From the NCBI GenBank assembly GCA_032164245.1, contig JAVMKO010000139.1:1-64000 (forward strand): DNA of 64,000 nucleotides. Reading direction: 5' to 3'. The position numbers and the translations under genes are program-made. The notes under the pieces are model-generated. The model was given only the letters and a program-made list of their open reading frames with translations. It was not told the origin of the DNA and did not search any database. How positions within the stretch are numbered: position 1 is the first letter of the stretch; each line of letters begins with the position of its first letter. Positions 1 to 11,134 of this stretch are shown here, piece by piece. This DNA is from Sternotherus odoratus (taxonomy: Eukaryota > Chordata > Testudines > Kinosternidae).

Positions 1-2524
1 GTGGGGGTGGGGGTTTAGACATAGCAATTCTTCCATATAAATATATGGGCTAGAAAGTGATACGTTTCTGTGTTTAAAAGGAATACCATCCACCCGAAAC
101 ACAAAATCACATTTCTGGCTCCATTTTTGCATCTGGTGTTGGCTCAAGTAACATTATTCTAATGGGGGAATCAAAATGTTTTTCCTGTTTTTTCCAGCTT
201 GCTGATGTTATGCAGCTGGTTCGCTGTCTTCACCTTTCTTTTGTGCCCCAGATTTTTCAGTCTTCTGAAAAAAAGGTAGGAATTTCAAGTTGATGGCATC
301 CCTTGAATCCGACTGCTTCACAAAATTGCAGAGAGAGTATGATGTGCAGGATGAACAGACGCTGGGTAAGGTGTCCCATTCAAGGCAGGAATGTGGCTTC
401 TAAATTCTGATAATTTCCCCTCCAAACCCTTGCAGTATGGTGATCACCATTAAGAGCTACAAAAAAGTCAGAAATGTAAAGAGATGCCAGGGCCAGACCT
501 CTAGCATCTTTCCCTCTCTGTTAAAACAGCCTGTAATTCTGCCACTCTAGCTTTTCAAAATTTCCTCAGCTTTGAAAACATTTGCCGTTCTAGCTTCTCT
601 GAAGTTGAGGGAGTTTGGGAAAGTTACAGAGTGGCAGAGTTACAATTACATTTTTCCTTTTGAAACTCAACTTTTCCTTAGCTCGAGAAGAATTTGAAAA
701 ATTACAGCAGATAAAGGAAAGCTGAAAAGAAGTAAGTGAACAGACAAACCCTAGACAGTCATTCTATTGCAGTCAGTGGAGGAAAAAAAGCAAAGGGTGG
801 TCTGGAAACAGAAAAAAAAAGGCAAAAGTTTTAATTTAAATTCAAATGAAATCTAAATGAAAATTTTCCTATAAAAATGTTCAAATGAACTTTCTTCCTA
901 TTATTATTTTTTAAGCTAGTCCCATTCCCTTTCTTCACAAGAGGATGATCGTTCCCTTTTGTAATTCACATTGAGAATTATATCCAAGTGCAATGTACTA
1001 AGTGTCACTGGAATTATGTGGTGGAACAGAATTGGAAGGGGGCAAGTAGTTGACTGTTAAGAACTTCCTGCTCCAGTATTGCCTTAGTTTATATAATGTT
1101 AAGTACCCTATAGAAAAACAGAGGAAAAAGAGTTGACAAGCCATTATCCCTGTAGTTCTGGACTGAAGCACAGAACAGAAGCCTAGACAACTTGGGGCTC
1201 ATGTTCCACTTTGGAAAGATACAGGGTGTTAACTCTCATTGCAAAGTTCAGCTTTCTGAACTTTTATTCTGCTTTCTTAAAGTTACTCTTCAGACCCCTG
1301 AGAACTCGACGTAAAGACACAGAACAGGTGATGATGTTGTTCCAGGCCAGGTTTCAGTCAAATGACTCCTACAGAGGGGTCCTGAAGAGCTTCAGGCTTT
1401 TCCCAACAGAGAGGCTGGAGAAGAATAAGCTGCTGGACAGTGACCGTTCTAATGCATCAGTGCTGTCCAGGCGCTATTAAGCGAAAGGGGAATGTTCTAA
1501 AACAGTAAAGAAGTCAGTGAATATGTAACTAATTTTATTCCACCGATAAACAGTATTTATTGTGTCAAACTTTTTTAGTTCATGAAAAGAATGCAGGGAA
1601 CATCCCAGTGGCGACCCAGATGTAGTGGAACTTGGCTCTGCCACATCCCCATCCCCATCTCCCCCCTAGGAACTAGCGCAGGAAGCAGCAAAGTTCCCCT
1701 GTGCAGAAGGAACTCTCCACTGGCTGTCTCCAACCACTCTAAAGGGACTTGCACCAGTAAGTGAAAGGCGCCGTACATAGAGGATCAGAGATCTAGATGA
1801 TTGTTTTTGTAGATAGAAGCTTTACAACTCAGTAAAATTACAAGTTTAAGAACACACCAGTGTATTCATTTATTTAAAAACAATGGGAGGATGCGCAATA
1901 AAAGACTTCAAGTACATTGTTCGCTGTAAACTGGTGAGCAGGATTGAAAGTTCAGTGGCTGCTGTGAGAAGAACAAAACAAAGGATTTCTTGTATCCCTA
2001 TCACCCGTGGCAGCTTCATTAGCTAGTCTGCAACAAAATGTTCTTTTAGCACCCCCTTATTAATAGTTATTGATATTCATATTCCAGCTCTTAGAATACA
2101 ACTAACTAGCACCTTGCAACGAGGACATCAACACACCGAAGACTTGCCTGGTTATAAGTGCAATGAGCAGCTCCACCGCTTTTGCTCCCAAACCAGATAC
2201 AACTTTTGTCAATCACACCTGTAGTCCAATCGGTCCCACTGCTTCAATCTTCTGCAGATTGCAGGACAGCTGTATCCACCTGACGTGCCTCTCATACACT
2301 CTGGAGGATCCAAGGCCAAGGCATAGCTAGCTTTCTTGAAACAGGAAACTTTTTCTGGACAAAAAGAAGTCAACCTATTGTAATCATATTATATATTACA
2401 GGCTGAAAATCTGTTCCTAACTTCCACCGTGTAACAAAAAGGTAAAACAATAGAGTAAGAATGCAGGTTGCAGTCCTAAAATTGATGTTCCAGATTTACA
2501 AAGAAAGTCAATATCCCTGAAATT
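1..2524. other. Non-coding flank, probably including borealin 3' UTR
   Basis: I recognise no gene here. The part nearest 2524 should be the 3' UTR of the minus-strand borealin gene; read on the minus strand, AATAAA-type signals lie near 1867, 1555 and 1533. Two plus-strand stretches look exon-like but do not hold together. From 198 to 365, an acceptor-like tract and a gtaagg donor flank two short open pieces in different frames. From 675 to 731, a segment between cttag and gtaagt has stops in all frames. They could be decayed exons or chance. Confidence 0.35.
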
Positions 2525-5500
2525 TCATCTTTGGGTGTTCGCGTTGCTGCATGCTTGTGCAAGACGAACCTAAAAAGGAGAAAGATTAACCAATAACCAT
2601 TGTAATGAACACATGCTGCCATATCCTAAAGAAGGGGTGGGCAAACTACGGCCCGGGGGCCGCATCCAGCTCTCCAGATGTTTTAATCCGGCCCTTAAGC
2701 TCCCTCCAGGGAGCGGGTCCAGGGCTTGCTCTGCTCCAGTGCTCCAGCCGGGAGCTTGCCCCACTCCGCGCAGCTCCTGGAAGCAGCAGCATGCCCCTCT
2801 TCCGGCTCCTGTGCGTAGAGATAGCCAGGGGGCTCTGCACGCTAGGTCCACCCCAAGTGCTGCCCCCACAGCTCCTATTGGCCAGGAACCGCAGTGAATG
2901 GGAGCTGCAGAGGTGGCACCTGAAAACGGGCAGCACACAGAGCACAGAGTTGCTTGGCCGCGCTTCCACATAGGACATAATGGGGGACATGCTGCTGCTT
3001 CTGGGAGCTGCTTGAGGTAAGTGCCACCCGGAGCCTGCACCCTTGACCCCCTCCCATGCCCCAAACCCCTGCCCCAGCCCTGATACCCCTCCTGCTCACG
3101 AACCCCTTGGTGCCAGCCCAGAACACCCTCCAGGCACCCCCAACCCCTCATTCCCAGCCCCACTCCATAGCCCGCAACCCCAGCTAGGGCCCTCAGCCAC
3201 TCCTTCACCCCAACCCCCAATTTTGCAAGCATTCATGGCCCACTATACAATTTGCATACACAGATGTGGACCTCTGGCCAAAACATTTGCCCAACCCTGT
3301 CCTAAAGCCACCTACACTGGAAAAAACAGAGGGCATGTTCACCCTTGAGTTAAATCCTAAGTACTACGGGTAGCTCTCTCCCACTCCGGAAAGCACTGTT
3401 TGTATACAGACCACTTGAGTTAAGCCCCAAGTCTGTGTATTTTCCCAACTAGCTGAACAGACCCACAACGTGTAAAACCATATTTTCTGGGTGTGCCAAG
3501 ATCCAGGCAGAGCTGAGAGGAAAGGAATTTAAGAAGAGAGATGACTGGCAGAGTCTAATGGAAACTGATGGCCCGTTAACTACAGGGACAATAGCAATGC
3601 TAGGACAAATAACAATGCTGGGTGGGGGGATAGCTCAGTGGTTTGAGCGTTGGCCTGCTAAACCCAGGGTTGTGAGTTCAATCCTTGAGGGGGCCATTTA
3701 GGGATCTGGGGCAAAAAATCTGTTAGGGGACAGTACTCGATCCTGCTAGTGTAGGCAGGGGGATCCTGCTAGTGTAGGCAGGGGACTGGACTCGATGACC
3801 TTCAAGGTCTTTCCAGTTCTAGGAGATTGGTATATCTTCATTTATTAGAATTATTATTAGGCACCACCACAAACTAGTTGCAATTCATAGCCAAGTATAT
3901 ATTGACTTACTGATAACTTCTTCATAATTCCCAGGGTCTCTGGATTGAGAGAACTCCTATTCCTTTTGGTCAGCTCACTGGCTGCTAAACGAATGCTCTG
4001 TACAGAAAAGACCATAAATCTCAGTTACCGTTCAGCTGTCAGACTGGTACATGTGAGTTTGCATGTGAAATCAGTGAAAGAGCCAGATTGAAGCATGTGG
4101 ATTATAAATTAGAAAGATTGACAGATCATTCTATTTAAGAGCAGTAACCATGTTCTGCTTTTACAGCTAGCGATGGACCCACTGTAAACATGCTCATGTG
4201 TTGCTGGGGTTGTGTTGCTGGGGTGCGTAGACCTGGTGTCTTGAAAATCCTGAAAGACATTCCCAAGTTATTGCTGAATAACTTTATTCCAGTCAATTCA
4301 AATGATCAGAAGCACATTTCCTGAGATTCTCCCCAACTACAGATTTCAAACATCTCATTTTCAAGGGAAACAGAAGGTTGGAGAAAAATGTGTAACTTGA
4401 AGCATGAAACCAATGGAGCTTGTCAGAAACCAACTGAACTGACAAAAAACCTCTGATTAAACTAGGGCATGATTTATCATATCTGCTTTTTTCTAGTTCT
4501 GACCTCCATCTATCCTCTTCTATGAGCCTATAGGTTTCTGGCTCTAAATCAATCGAAATTCTGAGGCCAAAACCCAAGGCAAATAAGTGATGTGTTGTAG
4601 TCGTCTTAATATTCCATATTTTACAATTTGGAGAAGACATTTGACATATTTAGGCCGACATTTCAAAAGCAGACTCTGGCTTTAGTTGCACAGCTCCGGG
4701 GCCTTTTTAAAAACTCAGTGTTACATTAGCTATCCTCCTCTCATCAGATACGGAGGCTGTTTTAAGAAATAGGTTACAAACCACAGTTAGTATTTTTGCA
4801 CGTATCAGATGCACATGTTTGAACAATGGGAAAAGGAGAGGGAGAAGGGACAGAGTGGAGATAGTTCAAACAAAGAGACCACAATTTTGCAGATTGCACA
4901 GTACAAGGCTGAGCACATAAGCCACGCACAAATGAATACGGAGTCATAAAGTCTCCAATTTTAATGCTGGCTCTGCTGGTGACACTTTACTAACAGTGGT
5001 CAAACAATCTCACTTCTCTTCCTCAGTAATCTCATCCTTAACATTTCAGGGCTGTGAAGGTTAGTCAATATTTCTCCAGCACTTTGAATATGTGAAGTGT
5101 TATACTATGGGTCTTACAACATGCATCAGATATGAACAGCCACTGCCATGGGGCAGAATGGTAACAAGCTAATCTATATCACAACTGTTCTGTCTTATCT
5201 CATGCAGACTAAGGGCAAGACACACTAGATGCCTTGATGGCAAATGCTGATATTTGAGAGAGACGTTTTGCAGGATACTATAAATAGTTACGTGGCTTTG
5301 CTAATTAATGCACACTCACCTGGAATCAAACTTAGAGGTGGCAGTAGAGGTCCTTCCCCCCGTGCAGGCATCAGCGACTCGGCCAAGGGCTGGAGTGACA
5401 AAGTTATTTTTGCTTGACCTGCTCAAAGAAAGTGGCAGTGATAAGATGATGCCCTCTTAAAAGATCAGTTTAGCGGGTGCTTCTCAGTTCTGAGCATCTG

Positions 5501-5755
5501 TTTTATTAGTTAGAAAAGCTGAGAACAATGTGAGGGTATTTGGAAACTAGAAGTTTCTCCTGATTTCACGTGATGCCTCTTGACCTGGCAGCAAAGACTG
5601 CAGTTTTGCATTTCTGATCTCCCCTTTCCATCCCCACATTGAAGAAGGGGGATTCACACCACTCCAGACTCTTACCTTTTACTAATGCGTCTCACTCCTG
5701 CTGACGGAGCTCTTCTGCTCTTAGAAACTGGCACTTTTTGGGTTGATATCTTCAC
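2525..5755 (-). CDS. Borealin-family protein (CDCA8/CDCA9-like), C-terminal five exons
   Basis: Borealin is the chromosomal passenger complex subunit that works with survivin, INCENP and Aurora B at centromeres and the midzone. Five minus-strand exons with good splice sites join in one frame: 5676-5755, 5320-5418, 4165-4249, 3911-3997 and 2525-2569 (TGA at 2525-2527). The second and third join to read FDSRIFKTPGLRTP, the borealin signature block. The fourth contains SLNPETLGIMKKLS and the last starts VRLAQACS, both matching the conserved borealin C terminus (its dimerisation domain). Donors are gtaaga, gtgagt, gtaaaa and gtaagt. The 5676-5755 exon begins in phase 0 after ttccag, so more exons must lie upstream. 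I found none of the N-terminal helical region that binds INCENP and survivin between 5756 and 7000. Divergence from mammalian CDCA8 suggests the second vertebrate paralogue (borealin-2, CDCA9), but this is not proven. Confidence 0.85.
2632..3299. mobile_element. Non-autonomous hAT-type DNA transposon with 8-bp target duplication
   Basis: The element starts aaggggtgggcaaac and ends tttgcccaaccctg, near-perfect terminal inverted repeats of the hAT 'caggggtgggcaaa' type. It is flanked by an exact 8-bp duplication, tcctaaag, at 2624-2631 and 3300-3307, the hallmark of hAT insertion. The 668-bp interior is GC- and C-rich and has no transposase-like reading frame, so it needed a helper in trans. 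It sits in the last intron of the minus-strand borealin gene. Confidence 0.9.
3620..3833 (+). repeat. tRNA-derived SINE with CR1-like tail (tortoise Cry type)
   Basis: A pol III promoter is visible: A box tagctcagtgg at 3631-3641 and B box gagttcaatcc at 3674-3684. The 3' part (ggactcgatgacctt and following) resembles the CR1-derived tail of cryptodiran turtle SINEs. A 23-24 bp block containing gatcctgctagtgtaggc is tandemly duplicated at about 3740-3786. The copy lies in an intron of the borealin gene, on the opposite strand. Confidence 0.85.
4955..5115. repeat. Possible MIR-like SINE fragment
   Basis: The stretch with cacttctcttcctcagtaat and cagggctgtgaaggttagt resembles the central part of an old MIR/CORE-SINE read in reverse. 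It is diverged and the ends are not defined. Confidence 0.35.
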
Positions 5756-6330
5756 CTGGAACACACAGAACTCATGAATTATTTACTGTTTCATGATCAA
5801 ACCAGAGCTCACCTCCAGTTCTGAAGAAGTGTCTCATAACTGAACTAACACTGGTAACAGGAACTGAAGAACAAGACTCACTGTTCCCCTTCTCAGATGA
5901 TCAAAACTGTGGAAAACCTGTCCTGTTTGAGTCTTGGCTTTATCATAGCCGAGAGCTAGGCTAGGGAGGACACAGGGATGGGTGCAGAATTCTTTTCCCT
6001 AGAGATCGAAGTTCCTAGAGGTAGTTGGAGCAGGTCTTGGGTAAAGAGAATTCTGCTCCCAGAACATGATGGAAGTTGAACATGCAATTGAAAAGAAAAG
6101 GGAGATGAAATGTTTCTTTGCACTTTCAGAAGTAGCAGGGTTCTACCTCATAACACAATCTAGCGAAGGCTCCCACCCAGCATGTGGACTCGGATCTCAA
6201 GACAAAGAGAATTCAGGCTCTGAAGCCAAGGGGGAAACTACAGTCGGAGAGAGGCAAACGATGAAAATACCCTGAAGTCTCCGCACAGCTGGCGGTTTTA
6301 CACATTTCCCCCTTTCAAAAGAAATTCTCT
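5756..6330. other. No gene seen
   Basis: This should be intron upstream of the first visible borealin exon. I read both strands for the missing N-terminal exons and found none with acceptor, donor and open frame. A 70-codon plus-strand reading frame at 6066-6275 shows no family features. Confidence 0.4.
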
Positions 6331-6389
6331 CCCCAGTGTGTGGTCTCCCCCACAGAAACAACCTAACCCGACCCGTCCCCCCCCCATGC

Positions 6390-6990
6390 GCCCCCAGGTC
6401 CCTCCCCCTCCCTCCTCCTCAGGTCCCCCTCCCCCCACACCACCCACATCCCTCCCCCCACCCCCGACATCCCTCCAACGCCCTCCTCCTCAGGTCCCCC
6501 TCCCCCCATACCCCCCACATCCCTCCCCCCGCCTCCGACATCCCTCCTCCTCAGGTCCCCCTCCCCCCATACCCCCACATCCCTCCCCCTGCCCCCGACA
6601 TCCCTCCCCCTCCCTCCTCCTCAGGTCCCCCTCCCCCCATAACCCCCACATCCCTCCCCCCGCCTCCGACATCCCTCCTCCTCAGGTCCCCCTCCCCCCA
6701 TACCCCCACATCCCTCCCCCCGCCCCCGACATCCCTCCCCCTCAGGTCCCCCTCCCCCCACACCCCCCACATCCCTCCCCCTGCCATCCCTCCCCCTGCC
6801 ATCCCTCCCCCTCCCTCCTCCTCAGGTCCCCCTCCCCCCATACCCCCCACATCCCTCCCCCCGCCCCCAACATCCCTCCCCCCTCCCTCCTCCTCAGGTC
6901 CCCCTCCCCCCACACCCCCCACCTCCCTCCCCCTCCCTCCTCCTCAGGTCCCCCTCCCCCCCTCATCCCTCCCCCTCTAACCCCCTCCTC
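6390..6990. repeat. C-rich minisatellite (G-rich on the minus strand)
   Basis: Units of roughly 55-75 bp built from cctcctcctcaggtccccct and variants of catccctccccc repeat about ten times. The plus strand is almost pure pyrimidine with many C runs, so the minus strand has dense G runs. The long proline-rich reading frames seen here are products of composition, not genes. Confidence 0.9.
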
Positions 6991-6991
6991 C

Positions 6992-7230
6992 CTCAGAGAC
7001 ACCCGCTGCTCGCCGCCCCCCCACCCCCCCCATAACTCCCCCCCCCTCCCCCCGCCGCTCACCGGGGCAGCCTGCACGGGAAGGCGGGAGAGTGGGCGGG
7101 GGCCGGGTCAGAGGAGCGGAGACGCCGCTTCCGGGAGGCCCTCCCACAGCTGCCAATCACTGTGCTTGGCCCCGCCCCCATCCCCTGCCGTGGAGCAGTG
7201 GGCGGTGCCTGGTATGCTAATGAGGACGAG
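6992..7230 (-). promoter_or_regulatory. CpG-rich promoter and non-coding first exon, inverted copy
   Basis: Read on the minus strand, the segment contains CCAAT-type tgattggcag, GC boxes, an exon-like stretch ending in gcaggctgccccg and a gtgagc splice donor at about 7054-7060. It has no start codon, so it would be a 5' UTR exon. Orientation and position fit the borealin gene. The same block occurs on the plus strand at about 9675-9832, and its distal part (caccgcccac to gattggcagc) recurs on the plus strand at about 14125-14215. Confidence 0.6.
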
Positions 7231-7644
7231 GCTGCTCCGCTCTTCGCAGCGAACCGCTCCGGGACTTGGGGGGTGGGGGTCGCTCTCTGCCCCCTTTATC
7301 CCCCCACCAACCCCACTCGCCCCCCTCCCCCACACGACCTCTAACCCCGCCCCCACAGGCACCCCGGATTCCCGGTGGACCCCATCCGGGGGAGAAAGGA
7401 GGGGGGGGGCTGGTGTCACCCTGAGGTGAAGAGCTGCCGTCCCACGGGGGGTTCTGCAAAACCCAGCTCTGCTGTATGAATAATCACCCCCCCAACGGGG
7501 GGGGGGGCAGCACCCGCCACGTCTCCGATACTTTTCCAAAAGTTCGTTTGAGAGGCGGCCGGGGCTGCTGCAAAACCCAACTTCTTCTTAATGTACAAAA
7601 ATAGAAACAACCCCACTGGGGGGGGGGGCTGCGCGGGGCCGTCT

Positions 7645-7790
7645 CTGGTCACGTGATGGAGCCGCTGGCGTGGATGCAGAAAGTCAGGCTGTGCCAGGCG
7701 GGGGCCCTGCATGAGCAGCAGCGCTACCCCCCCCCCCCATTGGGTGTTGGTTATTTCAATAAAGAAGAGTTGGGTTTTGCAGCCCCCCTG
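7645..7790 (+). pseudogene. Relic of a centrobin coiled-coil exon with polyadenylation-like tail
   Basis: The stretch 7653-7728 aligns with the centrobin-derived exon at 20264-20397: both contain ctggcg, a variable part, then ccaggcggg(g/c)(g/c)ccctg and gagcagca before a C run replacing the gtaccccccc donor. The relic has several substitutions and no splice acceptor. It is followed at 7758 by aataaagaagagttgggttt, which resembles the sequence downstream of every polyadenylation site in the centrobin array. Two further degenerate pieces with ctgcaaaaccca lie at about 7453 and 7570 in the opposite orientation. I infer an old outlying fragment of the array. Confidence 0.5.
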
Positions 7791-7821
7791 GGGGCACTGG
7801 GGCTGGGGGTGGGTGTGTGAT

Positions 7822-8345
7822 TGTAGGGTCTCTGTGGGCACTGGGATGGCGTGCGGAGGTTTGTTATTGTAGGGTCTCTGTGGGCACTGGGGTGGTGTGC
7901 GGAGGTGTGTTATTGTAGGGTCTCTGTGGGCACTGGGATGGTGTGCAGAGGTGTGTTATTGTAGGGTCTCTGTGGGCACTGGGATGGTGTGTGGAGGTTT
8001 GTTATTGTAGGGTCTCTGTGGGCACTGGGATGGTGTGCGGAGGTTTGTTATTGTAGGGTCTCTGTGGGCACTGGGATGGTGTGCGGAGGTGTGTTATTGT
8101 AGGGTCTCTGTGGGCACTGGGATGGTGTGTGGAGGTTTGTTATTGTAGGGTCTCTGTGGGCACTGGGATGGTGTGCGGTGGTTTGTTATTGTAGGGTCTC
8201 TGTGGGCACTGGGATGGTGTGCGGTGGTTTGTTATTGTAGGGTCTCTGTGGGCACTGGGGATGGTGTGTGGAGGTTTGTTATTGTAGGGTCTCTGTGGGC
8301 ACTGGGATGGCGTGCGGAGGTTTGTTATTGTAGGGTCTCTGGGAG
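7822..8345 (+). repeat. 46-bp tandem repeat, about 11 copies
   Basis: The unit starts gtagggtctctgtgggcact and continues through gggatggtgtgcgg and aggtttgttatt. Copies differ mainly by single substitutions. The unit length is not a multiple of three and no coding role is suggested. Confidence 0.92.
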
Positions 8346-8714
8346 CGCTGGCGCTGCGTGTACAGGCGGGATCCTGTTGGCTGGCCAGTTGTGGGGGGAA
8401 GGCAGCATGACCCCCAGCGCCCCCCACTTCCACTGGATGCAGCCCAGCTACATCTCTGTGCCCCCCTGCTCCCCAGAGGCAGTGTGGGGCTGCAAGTCAG
8501 GAGTGAGGGGCACTGGCCCAGGTGTGGCGAGGGCAGGGCAGGGGCTGCGGGTCGGGAGTGAGAACGCGGGAATCTCGCACGTGCTCGCACGCTGACATGC
8601 GAGGGAGTCGCCCCGTGTGAATTGCGATGGCTGGGGGCAGGGTTGGGCGAGGGAGGGGGAAGAGGCGCCACCCCCGCTATGGGGCACATGCCCGGGGCGG
8701 ATACACTAACCCCC

Positions 8715-8945
8715 TCCCCGAGCTGGGGAGAGAACCCAGGAGTCCTGGCTCCGATTCCCCTCTGATCTAACCCACCAGCCCCCACTCCTGTCCCAGAGTC
8801 AGGGAGAGAACCCAGGCGTCCTGGCTCCCAACCACCTCCTGCTCTAACCGCTAGGCCCCACTCCCCTTCCAGAGGTGGGGAGAGGACCCAGGAGTCCTGG
8901 CTCCCAGCCCCCACTGCCCTCCCAGAGGAAAGGCTAAGAACCCAG
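8715..8945. repeat. Dispersed 'aggagtcctggctccc' repeat
   Basis: Units of about 55-60 bp with gagaacccaggagtcctggc and cccactcctctcccagagc repeat three to four times. The same family, in either orientation, fills introns of the centrobin array near 17220-17350, 18500-18690, 19630-19820, 21065-21190, 22440-22630, 23575-23760, 25165-25350, 26300-26490, 27770-27925, 30505-30690 and 31400-31700. Confidence 0.85.
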
Positions 8946-9289
8946 TTGTCCAGATTCTTGACATTCACATGCCCCCGCCCCGCCCTGTGGTGTCTGGATC
9001 TGCCTAGGGGATAACAACCTACTGTTGTGACCAACCTCCTCCCCAGCTCACAAGAAAGGGGCCTGTGCTGGGGTTCTAGAGTCTCGAACCCAGCCGACGA
9101 GGGGGCTGTAGCCAAACGCATAGGCGGGGGGGGCAGAGTTAAGGTGAAATGGACATTCTTAACGCCCGGACTTTGCCCCACCCTCGGGGCTTATGCAAGT
9201 GAAAGAGCTGGAGGCCCCTCATTGATTCACCATTGGCCCCTGCGAACGTGCGGGTCACTGCCCCCTAACCCCTGCCTCCCACGAATCTG

Positions 9290-9390
9290 GTTGCCATGGC
9301 GAGGGAGCGCGCCCGATTTTGCTCCTTCCCCGGTGGTGCCATGATATGCAAATCAACCCCGCTCCTTGGTATAGGGATGCTCATTTGCAT
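9290..9390. promoter_or_regulatory. X-box-like site and two opposed octamer motifs
   Basis: gttgccatggcgag at 9290-9303 resembles an RFX X-box. A perfect ATGCAAAT octamer lies at 9346-9353 and a perfect ATTTGCAT at 9383-9390, facing each other 29 bp apart. No small-RNA gene or start exon could be recognised next to them. A chance origin in otherwise GC-rich DNA remains possible. Confidence 0.4.
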
Positions 9391-9659
9391 AGAGCCCCCC
9401 AATATCAGGGGGTGCCCCAACAGGAACATGGGTCGTGGCTTACGGGGGGGATACCCAGCCCTTACAGCCTACATAATAGGGGTCCAGGTGGTGGGGGGAG
9501 AGGGAAAGTGGGGTGCACAGAACCCCATGGCATGGAGGGGGTGAGGCAGGTGAAGGGTGCCCCCTATACCCTGCAGTGGCACCCGCCCCCAGTACCCCGC
9601 GCCTGCTTTGGGGTTCCCCTCCCAGGACCCCCCTTTTCTCCACTGCCCCCCCCCAGGCC

Positions 9660-10430
9660 GCGGAGGGGGGGGCGGGTCCTCGCGGGGCGGGGGCAGCGGC
9701 GGCGTCTCGGCTCCTCTGACCCGGGCGCCGCCCGCCCTCCCGCCTTCCCGTGCAGGCTGCCCCGGTGAGTGGCAGGGGGCGGAGTTATGGGGGGGGGCGG
9801 CGAGCAGCGGGTGTCTCCGGCGAGGAGTTCCACAGGTTAATGGGACGGGACGGGGGTGATGTGGGGACAGGAGGGGGGCGGGGTCAGGTCCCTGGATGTG
9901 GGGAGGGGCCGGGCAGTGGGGGCTGGGTGGGGAAGTAGCTGGAAAAACGGGGGGGGCTTCTCCCCCAGCCCCCCGCAGGAACCCGGGGGGGCTGGTCCCC
10001 TCCCCTCCCCCCGGCCCCCCCAGGGCAGAGACTAGCGGGGGGGGGTCGTTGGTCTCCTGCAGGGACAGCAGCTCCGAGCCCCCCCCCCAGTCACCACCCG
10101 GCCCCTCAGCCCCGCCCCCGGGACTCGCGGCGGTATCTCGAGGCGGCCCATGGGCAATCTGCGCATGCCCAGAGCCAGGCAGAGCTCCTCCCGCCCCCTT
10201 TCAAACGTCACTTCCGCCCCCGGGAGAGGCAGGAACTACATCTCCCAGCCTGCCCCGGGGCCGCTTCCGCTCTCTCCAGCCCAGGTCGGAGCACCCCGGG
10301 CTGTGCCTGACCCCCCCGCGGGTGCAGCGTCGCCGCTTCTCAGGCGAATCCTCCGTGTCCCGGGGGCGGGGCCTGGTCCCCGGTGGCCCCGCCCCTCGGC
10401 CGGGCCGTTGCGCTGCCTGGGGAGCGCGGG
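9660..10430 (+). promoter_or_regulatory. CpG-island promoter block with non-coding first exon
   Basis: Plus-strand copy of the block at 6992-7135: ctcctctgacccggg, cttcccgtgcaggctgcccc and a gtgagt donor at about 9764-9769. Downstream, 9925-10075 and 10170-10280 resemble 14215-14400 and 14505-14610. The second segment has an acgtcac CRE-like half site near 10205 and a ZNF143-like motif, aactacatctcccagcctgc, at 10234-10253. I cannot say which gene it serves; the centrobin-like gene starting at 15964 is the nearest downstream candidate. Confidence 0.5.
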
Positions 10431-10489
10431 TGGGGGCTGGGCGGGGGGAGGCTCAGGTCCGGGCAGCGCCGCTAGGAACGCCCCGCCCC

Positions 10490-10850
10490 CGCCCAATTAG
10501 CCCCGCCCTCTGCCCCGCCCCCGCCCGATTAGCCCCGCCCCCTTCTGCGAATCTCCCTGCTCCGACCGCTCCCCCGCCCGACTAGCCCCGCCCCGCCCGA
10601 CTAGCCCCGCCCCGTGCTCCGACCGCCCCACCGGCTCCGACTGGCCCCGCCCCCTGCTCCAACTCCGCCCCCCCGGCTCCGACCGCCCCCCTCGCCCGAC
10701 TAGCCCCGCCCCCCTGCTCCTGGCTCTGACCAGCCCCGCCCCCCCGCTCCGATCCCTTTCGTCTCAGCCCTGCCCCCCCTGACGCCCACACTCCGCCCCG
10801 CCCCCCCGGCTCCGACTGGCCCCGCCCCACACTCCGCCCCCCCGTCGGAT
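10490..10850. repeat. GC-box-rich low-complexity repeat
   Basis: Irregular repeats of ccgactagccccgcccc, ccgattagccccgccccc and ctccgaccgcccc. Many overlapping Sp1-type boxes are present, but the array looks like a degenerate minisatellite rather than a designed promoter. Confidence 0.75.
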
Positions 10851-11134
10851 GTCAATCCTTCCCCCCACGAGTCTGGGGTCAATGGGGGCCGCTTGCAGCG
10901 CCCGGAGAATCAGCTGCCTCTGGGGTGGGCTGGGGCGGCCCTTGAACCTCCGCCAGCAGCAGGGCGAGGGAGGGGACGGGGGGGAGACACAGTCCTGGCT
11001 CCTGCCCCCCCCGCTACTCCCAGTCACCCCCCCCTTTGCTGCTGCCTCCTCCCCACTGCCTGGAGGGGGGGTTGTTCCTGCTCCCTACCCCCCTCTTAAA
11101 CCCCCTCCCCAAAGGGCTCCCTGCTGCCCATGTA

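Noticed and set aside
3620..3700. A tRNA gene
   Set aside because: A and B boxes are present, but the sequence continues into a SINE tail and cannot form a full tRNA cloverleaf.
4293..4640. 115-codon minus-strand reading frame
   Set aside because: It lies in a borealin intron, has no recognisable motif and no splice support.
6336..7429. Proline-rich reading frames of 214 and 363 codons
   Set aside because: They run through the C-rich minisatellite, have overlapping frames on both strands and no domain or splice evidence.
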